Shown here: positions 1-9,213 of the stretch, in pieces
Position numbering within the stretch: position 1 is the first letter of the stretch
How the letters are laid out: each line of letters opens with the position of its first letter
DNA from: Prevotellaceae bacterium
GTDB taxonomy: Bacteria > Bacteroidota > Bacteroidia > Bacteroidales > Bacteroidaceae
NCBI GenBank assembly: GCA_028726625.1
Contig: JAQYPT010000086.1
Span: 1 to 49,268 of the forward strand
Length of the DNA: 49,268 nt
Direction: 5' to 3'
The notes under the pieces: generated by a model
Seen by the model: only the letters and a program-made list of their open reading frames with translations
What the model was told of the DNA's origin: nothing
Databases searched by the model: none
Position numbers and translations under genes: made by a program

Positions 1-1
1 G

Positions 2-3000
2 CCTGGTGTGATGATGCAACAGCAAGCCGTTCGTGGTGTTGTAACCGATGCCCATGGTGAGCCGATTGTAGGTGCCACGATTGTTGTGGTTGGTAAAACC
101 ACAGGTGCCATTACGGACACAAACGGTCGTTTTACACTTTCAGTGGAGGCTGGTACTCAACTTAACATTTCTTACGTTGGGTACAAAACGGTAACGCTTC
201 GCGCAAAAGACAACATGCAGGTAGCACTTGAGGAAGATGCTGGCCAGCTGTCCGAAGTAGTTGTTGTGGGTTATGGTACGCAGAAGAAAGCCAACCTGAC
301 GGGTGCAGTGGCTAATGTTGATGTAAAAGAAGCCATTGCCAGCAGGCCAATTACAGATGTAGGCAAAGCTTTACAGGGAGTTACTCCAGGATTGACCATT
401 ACAAATAAGATAGGAGGCGTAGGAACGGAATCTACCATTAAACTACGTGGTTCGATAGGTTCTTTAAATGCATCAAGCGGAACGTCTCCTTTAATTTTGG
501 TTGATAATGTTGAAGTGCCCAGCTTGAATCTGGTCAATCCTGATGATATCGAAACCATATCTGTACTTAAGGATGCCTCATCTGCTTCTATTTATGGAAC
601 ACGAGCTGCGTGGGGTGTTATCTTGATTACGACAAAACAAGGTGCTGCCAATGATAAAGTAAGAGTGTCTTATTCTAATAATTTTGCATGGAACACACCG
701 ACCGTCATGCCCAAATTGGCTTCCGCCTCTGATAATGCTGACTATATCTGGAGAATCATGCAGTCGGAAAAATTGACTCAGAAGTCCAATATTGGCTATA
801 CCATAGACCAATATGCCATCAAGAAAATCAAAGAATGGGAGCAGAAATACGGCGGTATGTCGCAAGATGCATTGGGAGAGATGCAGGAAGGCCGCGACTT
901 TGAGATTGTTAATGGCAAAACGTATTTTTACCGTTCTTTCGACCCAGTGAAGGAATTCACCCGCAAGTGGACACCACAACAAAATCACAGCTTGTCGATA
1001 ACTGGTGGGAATAAGAACACACAATATAATATCAGTTTGAGTCGCTTAGGCCAAAAAGGCGTTATGAAGTTCAACACTGACGAGTATGACAGGTACACAT
1101 TGCACAGTAATATTACTACGGCAATCACTAAATGGTGGAAAGTACGCTCTAACATATTGCTGACGCGTTCTAAAATAGAGGAGCCTTACCGCTTTACATC
1201 CGGACAGTATGATGCTTGGTTCTATTTGTTGCGTTGGCCTCGTTGGTATCCGTACGCCGATTACAAAGGAAAACCATTCCGCTCGGCGGTAACAGATATC
1301 AAAAATGGTAATCGGGAAAGCGTCACCTCAACATACGTCCGTGCCAACTTGGGGACGGAGTTAAATCCAATGAAAAATCTGTCCGTCAATTTTGATTATA
1401 CATTTTCGTATGCTAATGATGCGCAGAAGCGTAATGGAGGAAATGTTTATGCATACAACATGTTTGCAACCTCTCCTTTCAACAGCTTTGAGCAAATTTA
1501 CTCCAGCTATCATGATGCCGTAACACAAAACAGCATGTATACCACGCAACATATTTTCAAAGGATATGTAACTTACCAATTCAACTTGTTAGATAAGCAT
1601 AATTTTAAGTTGATGGGTGGTTTTGATGCAGAAAAGCGTGAAAGTCTTGGACATCACTCTAAACGGCAGGGATTAATAAGTCAAGACCTTCCTGAAATAG
1701 CACTTGCTTCGGGTGATCAGTATTCATTTGAAAATGGTTCAAGCTATCATACCCATTTCGCAGCAGCAGGTTTCTTTGGACGTGTTAATTATGATTTCAT
1801 GCAAAGATATCTGTTCGAGCTGAATGCTCGTTATGATGGTTCGTCTCGTTTTCCCGTTGGAAAGAAGTTTGCTTTCTTCCCCTCTGCATCTGCAGGCTGG
1901 CGTATGTCAGAGGAAAAATTCATGCAGTGGGCGTCGCCAGTGTTGTCCAATCTGAAATTGCGTGGATCGTGGGGTACCATCGGAAATCAAGATGTGGCAC
2001 CTTATTCGTTTATGTCTGTGATGGCGATGAGCTATTCGGGTTGGGTAGTCGGAGGTAAAAACATGGCTTCGCTGAGTACTCCTTCCGTTATATCTCCTAC
2101 GTTAACATGGGAACGAGTTACAACGTTAGATTTCGGTGTAGATGCTGCATTGTTCGATAATGATTTGAAATTTACGTTTGATTGGTATCGTCGTGTGACA
2201 TCTGACATGCACACCGCGGGAGAAGCCTTACCTGCTACGTTTGGAGCGAAAGTACCAAAAGTTAATTATGGAGAACTTACGGGCGTAGGTTTTGAATTGG
2301 GCGCTAGTTATCAGCATTTATTCAAAAATGGCTTAGGTATTTCGTTGGGGGCATCATTGTCTCATGTAACGGAAGAGATTACAAAATTTAACGCCCAAGA
2401 CCGCAATATCTATGGCAATTACCAAGGCAAAAGGTTAGGTGAAATATGGGGCTATACATCCGATAGGTTGTTTCAAAAAGAAGACTTTGATGACAACGGT
2501 AAACTGAAAGAAGGTATTGCGTCGCAAGCCTTGTTTGAAAAAGGAAACTTCAAATTTGAACCTGGAGATGTAAAATACAAAGATTTAGATGGAGACAGTA
2601 AAATAACATACGGGAAAAACACCGTAGAAGACCATGGGGATTTGTCTGTTATTGGCAATGCGCTTCCAAATTTTGAATACAGTTTTAACTTAGGAGCATC
2701 ATATAAAGGATTTGATGTCAGTGTTTTCTTCCAAGGTGTAGGAAAACGCGACTATTGGGCAAGCGGTGCTGTGGGTATTGCAGGAGGTGGCTCAGGATAT
2801 ATGGATGCTGTCTTCGAGCATCAAATGAATTATTGGACGCCTGAACATACTGATGCATTCTATCCACGCCCCGTTGACATGGCATGGACGACAAATGGTA
2901 AAAGCTATTTGCAACAGACTCGATTCTTAGAAGATATGTCTTATCTACGCTGTAAAAACATTACTGTGGGGTATACGTTACCGACAAAATGGGTACAAAA

Positions 3001-3187
3001 GGCATATTTCCAAAGCTTTAGAATATATTTCAGTGGAGAAAACTTGTTTGAGTTTGATAACATGAAATTACCGTTAGACCCAGAGTCGACAGATTATAAA
3101 GCTGGCTATGGAAACAGTAGCTGGTCGTTTGGTAGAAGCTATCCATATACAAGGACATTGTCTTTTGGTGTACAAGCTGTATTCTAA
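2..3187 (+). CDS. SusC/RagA-family TonB-dependent outer membrane receptor, 5' end outside window
   Basis: The reading frame is open to the left edge and the visible protein lacks a signal peptide, so the gene starts before the window; the GTG/ATG codons at 8-14 are internal. The visible N terminus is a carboxypeptidase-regulatory-like domain (about residues 8-70, VRGVVTD...GATIVV...GRFTL), followed by the plug, which opens with SEVVVVGYGTQKK. The rest is a long beta-barrel rich in aromatic residues, ending in a terminal Phe as outer-membrane barrels do. By family knowledge it imports glycan or peptide fragments with a SusD lipoprotein, powered by TonB. The SusD gene follows 19 nt downstream, which supports the call. 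The substrate cannot be read from the sequence. Confidence 0.95.
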   Translation, partial: PGVMMQQQAVRGVVTDAHGEPIVGATIVVVGKTTGAITDTNGRFTLSVEAGTQLNISYVGYKTVTLRAKDNMQVALEEDAGQLSEVVVVGYGTQKKANLTGAVANVDVKEAIASRPITDVGKALQGVTPGLTITNKIGGVGTESTIKLRGSIGSLNASSGTSPLILVDNVEVPSLNLVNPDDIETISVLKDASSASIYGTRAAWGVILITTKQGAANDKVRVSYSNNFAWNTPTVMPKLASASDNADYIWRIMQSEKLTQKSNIGYTIDQYAIKKIKEWEQKYGGMSQDALGEMQEGRDFEIVNGKTYFYRSFDPVKEFTRKWTPQQNHSLSITGGNKNTQYNISLSRLGQKGVMKFNTDEYDRYTLHSNITTAITKWWKVRSNILLTRSKIEEPYRFTSGQYDAWFYLLRWPRWYPYADYKGKPFRSAVTDIKNGNRESVTSTYVRANLGTELNPMKNLSVNFDYTFSYANDAQKRNGGNVYAYNMFATSPFNSFEQIYSSYHDAVTQNSMYTTQHIFKGYVTYQFNLLDKHNFKLMGGFDAEKRESLGHHSKRQGLISQDLPEIALASGDQYSFENGSSYHTHFAAAGFFGRVNYDFMQRYLFELNARYDGSSRFPVGKKFAFFPSASAGWRMSEEKFMQWASPVLSNLKLRGSWGTIGNQDVAPYSFMSVMAMSYSGWVVGGKNMASLSTPSVISPTLTWERVTTLDFGVDAALFDNDLKFTFDWYRRVTSDMHTAGEALPATFGAKVPKVNYGELTGVGFELGASYQHLFKNGLGISLGASLSHVTEEITKFNAQDRNIYGNYQGKRLGEIWGYTSDRLFQKEDFDDNGKLKEGIASQALFEKGNFKFEPGDVKYKDLDGDSKITYGKNTVEDHGDLSVIGNALPNFEYSFNLGASYKGFDVSVFFQGVGKRDYWASGAVGIAGGGSGYMDAVFEHQMNYWTPEHTDAFYPRPVDMAWTTNGKSYLQQTRFLEDMSYLRCKNITVGYTLPTKWVQKAYFQSFRIYFSGENLFEFDNMKLPLDPESTDYKAGYGNSSWSFGRSYPYTRTLSFGVQAVF

Positions 3188-3206
3188 CCCTTAAAAAGCA
3201 AATAAT

Positions 3207-4988
3207 ATGAAAAAGCAAATATTTGGATTGGGACTATTCCTGATATCCATTACATTGACATCATGTAATGATTTTCTGACCTTGGATCCACTGGATACTG
3301 TGAGCTATTCTCCGGATTTCTGGGATAAAGAGTCGAACATTCGGTTGTCGACATTAGATTTTTATACTACTTATTTCCCTGGATATAGGTCGGGATGGTC
3401 GCGTGCTGATTGGTTTACCCAAACCAATGTAGCAGATTGGACAGACGACATAGCTCAATTGAAAGCAACATTCTTTACAAAGGTTGCACCGGTATCAGCG
3501 AATGGTTCTGGTTGGAACTTTGATAACGTTCGTGCGTTAAACCTGCAAATAAATAGCATTGAAAAGTCGGCCTTGAATGAAGAAGCGAAGAAGCACTGGC
3601 TGGGCGTGAGTAGATTGTTGCGTGGAATGGAGTATGCTTCGTTAGTTGAAAAATTTGGAGACGTTCCTTATTATGCAGATACGATAGCGCAAAACAATTA
3701 TAATACACTTTACAAAGCACGGGATCCACGTACGGTGGTAATGGATAAAGTGTTAGACGATTTCAATTTTGCTGTTGAAAATATTCGCGTATCCGATGGA
3801 AAGACCGGATTGTCTATCAACAAAGATGTAGCAAGAGCTTTTGCGTCGCGCTTCATGTTGTTTGAGGGTACATGGCAAAAATATCGGGAAAAGAATAACG
3901 AAGCTGCAAAAAAATACTTGATAGCTGCAAAGAATTTTGCAGAGTCCATCATGAACGAGGGCAAATATAAATTGTGTAATAATTATAAAGACTTGACCAC
4001 GTCTATGGATCTCGCCGGCAATCCGGAAGTCATTATGTACCGTGCTTATGTTGAGTCGATTGTAACACACAGTTTGATGTCGTTCCAAAACACTGAGCAC
4101 GAGGAAAGCGCACCTTCAAAATCCTTGATCGACTCCTATCTAACCAAAAATGGTCTTCCTATAAGTCAAAGTGGCAACAATATGTTTAAGGGCGATAAAT
4201 GGTTCTATGACGAAATAGCTGATCGTGACCCTCGCCTGTATGCCAATATTGATACGACGGGACTTCTTTTGACGGGAGTTGTAGATGTTTGGGCTGTTTC
4301 TGGATATTTTGGCAACCGCTTTGTAAACGAATCGCTAAAAAACTTGCCTGGAGGTAGAAGCAGCACTTGCATTACGGATGCTCCTGTAATGAAATACAAT
4401 GAGGTGTTAATGAATTATATTGAGGCGGTAGCCGAGTTGTCAACTTTGGGCGCATACAATTTGACGCAAGAAGATTTTGATAAAACGATAAATGTTTTAA
4501 GAGATCGGCCGAGCACCTCGATGCCTCATGTAACTTTAGATGGGGGGCAATTGAAGGTAAACGGTGTTGTCATCAACGATCCTAAACGCGACCAAGATGT
4601 TTCGCAATTATTGTGGGAGATACGTCGTGAGCGGAGAGTTGAGCTGGTCTTTGAAGGAATCAGGTTCAATGACTTGCGCCGTTGGAGCAAACTTAACTAT
4701 GCTGACATGAGTCTGAATCCCGATTTGAATAAAGGGGCATGGGTAGATAAAGATAGATATGTACAATGGTATAATGCCAAATATCCAAATAAGAAACCGT
4801 TGACCGTTGAGAATTTGAAAGGCGTACATCTTGACGGAGGCGGAAACAGCGGGTACATTTTGCCAATCAAAGATAAGGGGAAAATGCGCACTTATTCAGA
4901 GAAAGACTACTTGTATCCTTTGCCCAAGGATCAAATCACATTGTATGAGTCTCGCGGATTTAAGCTTCCACAGAATCCTGGTTGGTAG
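3207..4988 (+). CDS. SusD/RagB-family nutrient-binding outer membrane lipoprotein
   Basis: A 593-residue protein with a lipoprotein signal peptide: MKKQIFGLG, a hydrophobic core, then TSC with the lipidated Cys at about residue 20. The N-terminal CNDFLTLDPLD and the C-terminal WEIRRERRVELVFEGIRF...DLRRW segment are hallmarks of SusD/RagB proteins, whose N-terminal TPR-like helices contact SusC. It should sit on the cell surface as the lid of the upstream receptor. It is 19 nt after susC, so the two are co-transcribed. A strong hairpin at 5040-5093 ends the unit, so no glycosidase or protease follows in the operon. The ligand is unknown. Confidence 0.95.
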   Translation: MKKQIFGLGLFLISITLTSCNDFLTLDPLDTVSYSPDFWDKESNIRLSTLDFYTTYFPGYRSGWSRADWFTQTNVADWTDDIAQLKATFFTKVAPVSANGSGWNFDNVRALNLQINSIEKSALNEEAKKHWLGVSRLLRGMEYASLVEKFGDVPYYADTIAQNNYNTLYKARDPRTVVMDKVLDDFNFAVENIRVSDGKTGLSINKDVARAFASRFMLFEGTWQKYREKNNEAAKKYLIAAKNFAESIMNEGKYKLCNNYKDLTTSMDLAGNPEVIMYRAYVESIVTHSLMSFQNTEHEESAPSKSLIDSYLTKNGLPISQSGNNMFKGDKWFYDEIADRDPRLYANIDTTGLLLTGVVDVWAVSGYFGNRFVNESLKNLPGGRSSTCITDAPVMKYNEVLMNYIEAVAELSTLGAYNLTQEDFDKTINVLRDRPSTSMPHVTLDGGQLKVNGVVINDPKRDQDVSQLLWEIRRERRVELVFEGIRFNDLRRWSKLNYADMSLNPDLNKGAWVDKDRYVQWYNAKYPNKKPLTVENLKGVHLDGGGNSGYILPIKDKGKMRTYSEKDYLYPLPKDQITLYESRGFKLPQNPGW

Positions 4989-5039
4989 ACATGAATCCTG
5001 ACTGAGAGATTTTAAGCTTATTGCATGAGCATTTAGTAT

Positions 5040-5093
5040 AGCCACTTACCATTCTGTTCAAGTAAATATGAATCGTTGGAATGGTGAGTGGCT
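5040..5093 (+). terminator. Terminator after susD
   Basis: The arms AGCCACTTACCATTC (5040-5054) and GAATGGTGAGTGGCT (5079-5093) pair over 15 bp with one G-U wobble and a 24-nt loop. TTTTA follows the hairpin, as expected for a Rho-independent terminator. Confidence 0.75.
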
Positions 5094-5260
5094 TTTAGTT
5101 TCATATCATCCATAAGGGTTCCTAGCAACTTACAAGTGTTTGTAATTAGATTTCATCAACTCAATGACAAACAATGGTATATATGCTGCTTTTGTAGTAG
5201 GGCTAAACCCGAACTGAGGTAATGTTACCCAATTTCACCAAAACTTGCGATAGTAAAACG

Positions 5261-5301
5261 GAAAAGAAAAAAGAGCTGTAATCAATGATTAACAGCTCTT
5301 T
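5261..5301 (-). terminator. Terminator of tRNA-Pro
   Basis: Read on the minus strand, AAAGAGCTGTTAATCA and TGATTACAGCTCTTT form a long stem with one bulged base and a minimal loop. A T-rich tract (complement of 5261-5270) follows. It lies about 10 nt past the 3' end of the tRNA. Confidence 0.8.
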
Positions 5302-5310
5302 ACCTTTATG

Positions 5311-5383
5311 TCGGGATTACTGGACTCGAACCAGCGACCTCGCGCCCCCCAGACGTGTGCGCTACCAACTGCGCCAAATCCCG
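5311..5383 (-). tRNA. tRNA-Pro (anticodon GGG)
   Basis: The minus strand folds as a cloverleaf: acceptor CGGGATT/AATCCCG with discriminator A, D stem GCGC/GCGC, anticodon loop CTGGGGG (GGG at positions 34-36, G37 as usual for tRNA-Pro), and T loop TTCGAGT. The 3' CCA is not encoded (CAT follows). The anticodon stem has an A28-C42 mismatch and a T31-G39 wobble. Confidence 0.93.
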
Positions 5384-5403
5384 ATCATTTTCTAAAAGTG
5401 CTG

Positions 5404-5435
5404 CAAAGATAGTGACTTCGTGGCATATCTGCAAA
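5404..5435 (-). promoter_or_regulatory. Bacteroidetes-type promoter for tRNA-Pro
   Basis: On the minus strand TTTG (5432-5435) is followed after 20 nt by TATCTTTG (5404-5411), matching the Bacteroidetes -33/-7 consensus. Transcription would start just upstream of the tRNA. Confidence 0.8.
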
Positions 5436-5504
5436 TTTATGTTTCCTTTTTTTGTTTTAAAATGTTTAATTTACATGGATTCATGTAGATATCGTTTAAA
5501 AGCG

Positions 5505-5535
5505 TTTGTCTTCACTCATTTTTTTAGTAACTTTG
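5505..5535 (+). promoter_or_regulatory. Promoter for the M43-type protease gene
   Basis: TTTG (5505-5508), 19 nt, then TAACTTTG (5528-5535) matches the Bacteroidetes consensus. The predicted transcript starts near 5541, which rules out a CDS start at 5506 and supports the ATG at 5560. Confidence 0.8.
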
Positions 5536-5559
5536 CATGAATCAATAGAGATTATTTTC

Positions 5560-6708
5560 ATGCAACGATATACATATATTTTTCTGTTGTTTTGCTTTAC
5601 GTTTTTTTCTTGTAGTCAAGATGATGGGCTGGAGCGGAAAACGCAGAATGAGGTAGTGGATGAGGACGATGACGATACGCAGACGACAATTGATGATGAA
5701 TATGTCTATCGGCTGCCCATCATCTTCCACGTTTTGTACCAGAATGCTGAAGATGCCACACAATATGTCCCAGCTTCACGTTTGCAAGCTATTGTGAGGA
5801 ACGTCAATGAGTTGTTTCAGGGTGATGTCTATGGGAAGAGTGAGCGCATACGCGTGCATTTTTTTCTGGCACAATATGATGAATCAGGCAAGAAACTGGT
5901 GACCCCTGGAGTGGAATATGTGAAATATACCGGCGCTTATCCCATCAATCCCAAAGAGTTTATGAATGACAATTCGGGAAAGAATGTCAAATATATCTGG
6001 GATCCCAATGAATACATCAATGTGATGCTGTATCATTTCACGAAAGACAAAGATGGACAGACTTTGGGCGTTAGTCACTTGCCGTATGTTTCGAAGAGTG
6101 ATTCTACCATCTCAGGTCTTGAATCTGTTCATCGTAAACATTTGACCAAGCGCAACTTGAATTATGCTTATTGCTCTTCCATCAACAGCGCTTACATCAA
6201 TTCAGAGTCCACCCGCTATGTCTTAAATGATAAAGGACGTAGAGGATATCAGTATGTTTCCACTGATGTCAACGTGACCTTGGCGCACGAATTGGGGCAT
6301 TACTTGGGACTATATCACACGTTTTCAGAGAACAAGGCTCATGGAGGTTATGAAGCCGTTGATGATTGTCACGACTCTGACCATTGCAAGGATACGCCTT
6401 CCTATAATAAAGTAGCGTATGACAGCTGGTTGAATTACTATTTGAAGAATGCTCCCAGCAAGAACATCGACATTAAAGAACTGGTGAAGAGAGAAAATTG
6501 CCAAGGACAATATTTTGAATCAACTAACATCATGGACTATGCCATAGGATTTGGTTTTTACTTGTCACCCGACCAAAAGCATCGTATTCGTCAGGTGTTG
6601 TATTATAGTCCGTTGATTCCAGGCCCAAAGAAAAACAGGTCAACCAGCCGAGCTGCCAGGGAGGAGAGTGACGATGTGTTAGATCTGCCCATACAAACAA
6701 TTAATTAA
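5560..6708 (+). CDS. Zinc-dependent metalloprotease lipoprotein (M43/pappalysin-like metzincin)
   Basis: From the ATG at 5560 the 382-residue product starts MQRYTYIFLLFCFTFFSC, a lipoprotein signal with Cys18 as the lipidation site. The zinc site is HELGHYLGLYH (HExxHxxGxxH), with the metzincin Met-turn in NIMDYA further on. Both fit the M43 family, in particular the Bacteroidales group annotated as zinc-dependent metalloproteinase lipoprotein. An acidic stretch (DEDDDD) after the lipid anchor is probably a flexible linker. An in-frame GTG/ATG further upstream lies inside the promoter and is rejected as a start. The location is an outer membrane or surface lipoprotein. The substrate is unknown. 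aroA follows within 10 nt, so read-through is likely. Confidence 0.85.
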   Translation: MQRYTYIFLLFCFTFFSCSQDDGLERKTQNEVVDEDDDDTQTTIDDEYVYRLPIIFHVLYQNAEDATQYVPASRLQAIVRNVNELFQGDVYGKSERIRVHFFLAQYDESGKKLVTPGVEYVKYTGAYPINPKEFMNDNSGKNVKYIWDPNEYINVMLYHFTKDKDGQTLGVSHLPYVSKSDSTISGLESVHRKHLTKRNLNYAYCSSINSAYINSESTRYVLNDKGRRGYQYVSTDVNVTLAHELGHYLGLYHTFSENKAHGGYEAVDDCHDSDHCKDTPSYNKVAYDSWLNYYLKNAPSKNIDIKELVKRENCQGQYFESTNIMDYAIGFGFYLSPDQKHRIRQVLYYSPLIPGPKKNRSTSRAAREESDDVLDLPIQTIN

Positions 6709-6716
6709 AGGTGAAG

Positions 6717-7985
6717 ATGACACAATATGAAATCACGGCACCTAGCCGTTTCAACCATACCATCAAGTTGCCTGCATCTAAAAGCGTGAGCAACAGGGCA
6801 TTGATCATCAATGCTCTTTCGGGTGGAAAGATTAGTCCCGAGAATCTCTCTGATTGCGATGACACGCAAGTTGTCATTGACGCACTCAAGGACATGCCGC
6901 GGGTGATAGATGTCAAGGCGGCTGGTACAGCCATGCGATTCCTGACGGCTTACTTAGCTGTCCGAGGAGGAGAGCATATCATCACGGGAACTGAACGGAT
7001 GAAACATCGCCCTATTGGGCCGTTGGTAGATGCCTTGCGCTATTTTGGTGCGGATATTGAATATACCGAGCAAGAAGGTTTTCCGCCACTACGCATTAAA
7101 GGCAAACCTTTAAAAGGCGGTTATCTGGAGATACCAGGCGATGTCAGTTCGCAATACATTTCGGCCTTGTTGATGATTGGACCCGTGTTAAAGGATGGAC
7201 TTGAACTGAAACTGACGGGAACTTTGGCGTCGCGTTCCTATATCGACCTGACGCTATGGGTTATGCAACAGTTTGGCGCAGAGGCTGAATGGAGCGACAT
7301 TGACACGCTTGCCGTCAAGCCAACTCCCTATCAACCGCACGAATATTACATAGAAAGTGATTGGAGTGCTGCTTCGTATTGGTATGAAATTCTGGCCTTA
7401 TCCAGTCATCGCGACAACACGTTCATGTTGAAAGGTCTTACCGATGGATCGAAGCAAGGCGACTCTGTGGCGCGGTATCTTTTCTCCCTGCTCAGCGTCA
7501 AGACTACTGTAGAAAATGGTGACGACTCACGTACGGGAGGCATTCGTATCACGCGAAATGTCAGGACGCTGCCGAAATTGGAATATGATTTCATCAATTC
7601 GCCCGATTTGGCACAGACTTTCGCAGTATGCTGTGCGGTACTCGACATTCCGTTTCTGTTTACGGGCCTGTCTTCTTTGCTAATCAAGGAAACGAATCGC
7701 ATCGAAGCTTTAAAGACAGAACTGCGCAAGTTGGGATATGTCATCAAGGATCAGAATGGGAGTGAGCTCTTCTGGGATGGTGAAAAATGCGAACCTACTT
7801 TTGAACCTATTGATACATACGAAGACCATCGCATGGCCATGGCTTTCGCGCCAGCAGCAATCAAGTTCCCTGGTTTGCGCATCAATCATCCGGAAGTCGT
7901 GTCAAAGTCTTACCCGCATTTTTGGGATGACATGCGTCATGCAGGTTTTCAGATAAAGGAAATCAATATGGTTCATCATATTTAG
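6717..7985 (+). CDS. aroA: 3-phosphoshikimate 1-carboxyvinyltransferase (EPSP synthase)
   Basis: This is the sixth step of the shikimate pathway, transferring enolpyruvyl from PEP to shikimate-3-phosphate in the cytoplasm. Family motifs are LPASKSVSNRALI near the N terminus (usual form LPGSKSISNRALL), GTAMRFLTAYLA (phosphate-binding loop, usual GTAMRPLTA), and EDHRMAMAFAP near the C terminus. Length is about 422 residues, normal for the family. A GTG at 6711 in the same frame is an alternative start. I prefer the ATG at 6717 because AAAGGTG just before it resembles a ribosome binding site. The gene begins a compact plus-strand run ending at tsaE. Confidence 0.95.
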   Translation: MTQYEITAPSRFNHTIKLPASKSVSNRALIINALSGGKISPENLSDCDDTQVVIDALKDMPRVIDVKAAGTAMRFLTAYLAVRGGEHIITGTERMKHRPIGPLVDALRYFGADIEYTEQEGFPPLRIKGKPLKGGYLEIPGDVSSQYISALLMIGPVLKDGLELKLTGTLASRSYIDLTLWVMQQFGAEAEWSDIDTLAVKPTPYQPHEYYIESDWSAASYWYEILALSSHRDNTFMLKGLTDGSKQGDSVARYLFSLLSVKTTVENGDDSRTGGIRITRNVRTLPKLEYDFINSPDLAQTFAVCCAVLDIPFLFTGLSSLLIKETNRIEALKTELRKLGYVIKDQNGSELFWDGEKCEPTFEPIDTYEDHRMAMAFAPAAIKFPGLRINHPEVVSKSYPHFWDDMRHAGFQIKEINMVHHI

Positions 7986-7990
7986 CCATT

Positions 7991-8380
7991 ATGACAGTTA
8001 TACTTATCCTATTGGGTTTAATCCTGCTGGCCGCTCTTTTTGGTATCTTTGCTACTAAACGTGGTGAGGACAAAGAACCAGTTCACATGCCAACCAGTTC
8101 ATGTGCCACCTGTAATGGCGTTGACGAGATGTGTGAGCAAGTGTGTATGATGGAGGCTGCAACGAAAGATATCGAATACTTTGATGATGAAGAACTGGAT
8201 CGCTTTCAAGGAAAACCGTCTGATCAATACACGGATGAGGAGTCCAATGAATTCGCCGAAGTGCTGTACTCCATGAAGCAAGAGGAAGTGAAGGATTGGA
8301 ACAGAAGTCTCATATTGCGGGGCATCCACCTTCCTAACCAACTAAAGGATGAGGTCATCATGCTTATTTCTAATCAATAG
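7991..8380 (+). CDS. Small membrane-anchored protein with a four-cysteine cluster, function unknown
   Basis: A 129-residue protein with a single hydrophobic N-terminal helix (about residues 3-21). A soluble part follows with the pattern C-x2-C-x6-C-x3-C (Cys38, 41, 48, 52; CATCNGVDEMCEQVC). An acidic region follows (YFDDEELDRF...). The spacing could hold a zinc ion or an iron-sulfur cluster, which is inference only. It lies 5 nt after aroA and 2 nt before an ABC-3 permease gene, so it is surely co-transcribed with both. I believe similar proteins recur in Bacteroidales, but I cannot name a characterised family. Confidence 0.75.
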   Translation: MTVILILLGLILLAALFGIFATKRGEDKEPVHMPTSSCATCNGVDEMCEQVCMMEAATKDIEYFDDEELDRFQGKPSDQYTDEESNEFAEVLYSMKQEEVKDWNRSLILRGIHLPNQLKDEVIMLISNQ

Positions 8381-8382
8381 CC

Positions 8383-9213
8383 ATGAACATTCTGCATTAT
8401 ACGTTTTTTCAAAACGCCCTGTTAGGTTCACTTTTGGCCAGTATCGTGTGTGGTTTCATCGGTACTTACATTGTGACGCGCCGACTGGTGTTCATCAGTG
8501 GCGGCATCACGCATGCGTCTTTTGGCGGTATTGGCTTGGGGGTGTTCTTTGGTTTCAATCCTATTGTGTCGGCCATGCTGTTCGCCATCTTCAGTGCATG
8601 CGGCATTCAGTGGATGTCACATCGTAGTGATGCGCGTGAAGATTCGGCCATTGCTCTGTTCTGGACCTTCGGTATGAGCGTGGGTATCATCTGTTGTTTT
8701 TTGACACCGGGATTCATGCCCGACCTTCCCTCATTCCTTTTTGGCAACATTTTAACTATTTCCCATGGAGATCTGATGTTGCTCGCCGTACTTTCTTTGC
8801 TGTTGCTCGCCATATTCACATTGCTCTTTCGTCCAATCTTGAGCGTGGCCTTCGATGCATGTTTTGCCCGTTCGCAAAAGCTCCCCGTATCAGCTATCGA
8901 ATACATGATGATGATATTGATTGCCATGACCATCGTGTCCACCCTCCGTATGGTTGGAGTTGTCTTGGCCATCAGTTTGTTGACCATTCCACAGATGACA
9001 GCCAATCTGTTTACATATAGCTACAAGAGAATCATCGCATACAGCATATTGTTGGGGTGGGTGGATTGTTTGTTGGGTTTGACATTCGGTTATTTGCTGA
9101 ACATCCCATCTGGAGCAGCCATCATTTTCGTCAGTATCATCATTTATGCCTTGCTAAAGGCAATAAAAGTCCTTATATTCAAGTTTAACCAACGTGAGGT
9201 CTCACCATCTTAA
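8383..9213 (+). CDS. Metal ABC transporter permease (ZnuB/TroC, ABC-3 family)
   Basis: A 276-residue integral membrane protein with about eight hydrophobic segments. The N-terminal YIVTRRLVFISGGITHASFGGIG segment is typical of ABC-3 permeases of zinc or manganese importers. So is the later VVSTLRMVGVVLAISLLTIPQMTA-like region (about residues 185-210). No ATPase or binding-protein gene lies beside it. The matching ATPase and zinc-type binding protein are at 34.3-35.9 kb on the other strand. Its 3' end overlaps the porW start by 20 nt, so expression is coupled to the T9SS genes downstream. Zinc is more likely than manganese only by analogy with the ZnuA-like binding protein. Confidence 0.9.
   Translation: MNILHYTFFQNALLGSLLASIVCGFIGTYIVTRRLVFISGGITHASFGGIGLGVFFGFNPIVSAMLFAIFSACGIQWMSHRSDAREDSAIALFWTFGMSVGIICCFLTPGFMPDLPSFLFGNILTISHGDLMLLAVLSLLLLAIFTLLFRPILSVAFDACFARSQKLPVSAIEYMMMILIAMTIVSTLRMVGVVLAISLLTIPQMTANLFTYSYKRIIAYSILLGWVDCLLGLTFGYLLNIPSGAAIIFVSIIIYALLKAIKVLIFKFNQREVSPS

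Larger units (their letters stand above)
4989..5310. other. Intergenic region between susD and tRNA-Pro
   Basis: This stretch holds the susD terminator hairpin (5040-5093) and the tRNA-Pro terminator (5261-5301). Between them (about 5100-5260) I see only short weak palindromes and no convincing gene or repeat. Confidence 0.6.

Noticed and set aside
5155..5176. Possible single 22-nt repeat unit (AACTCAATGACAAACAATGG)
   Set aside because: It shares only a CTCAATGA core, lacks the flanking CCAA/TTTGG halves and is not in tandem.
5506..5559. Longer start for the M43-type protease
   Set aside because: The extension overlaps the promoter (5505-5535) and would bury the lipoprotein signal peptide.
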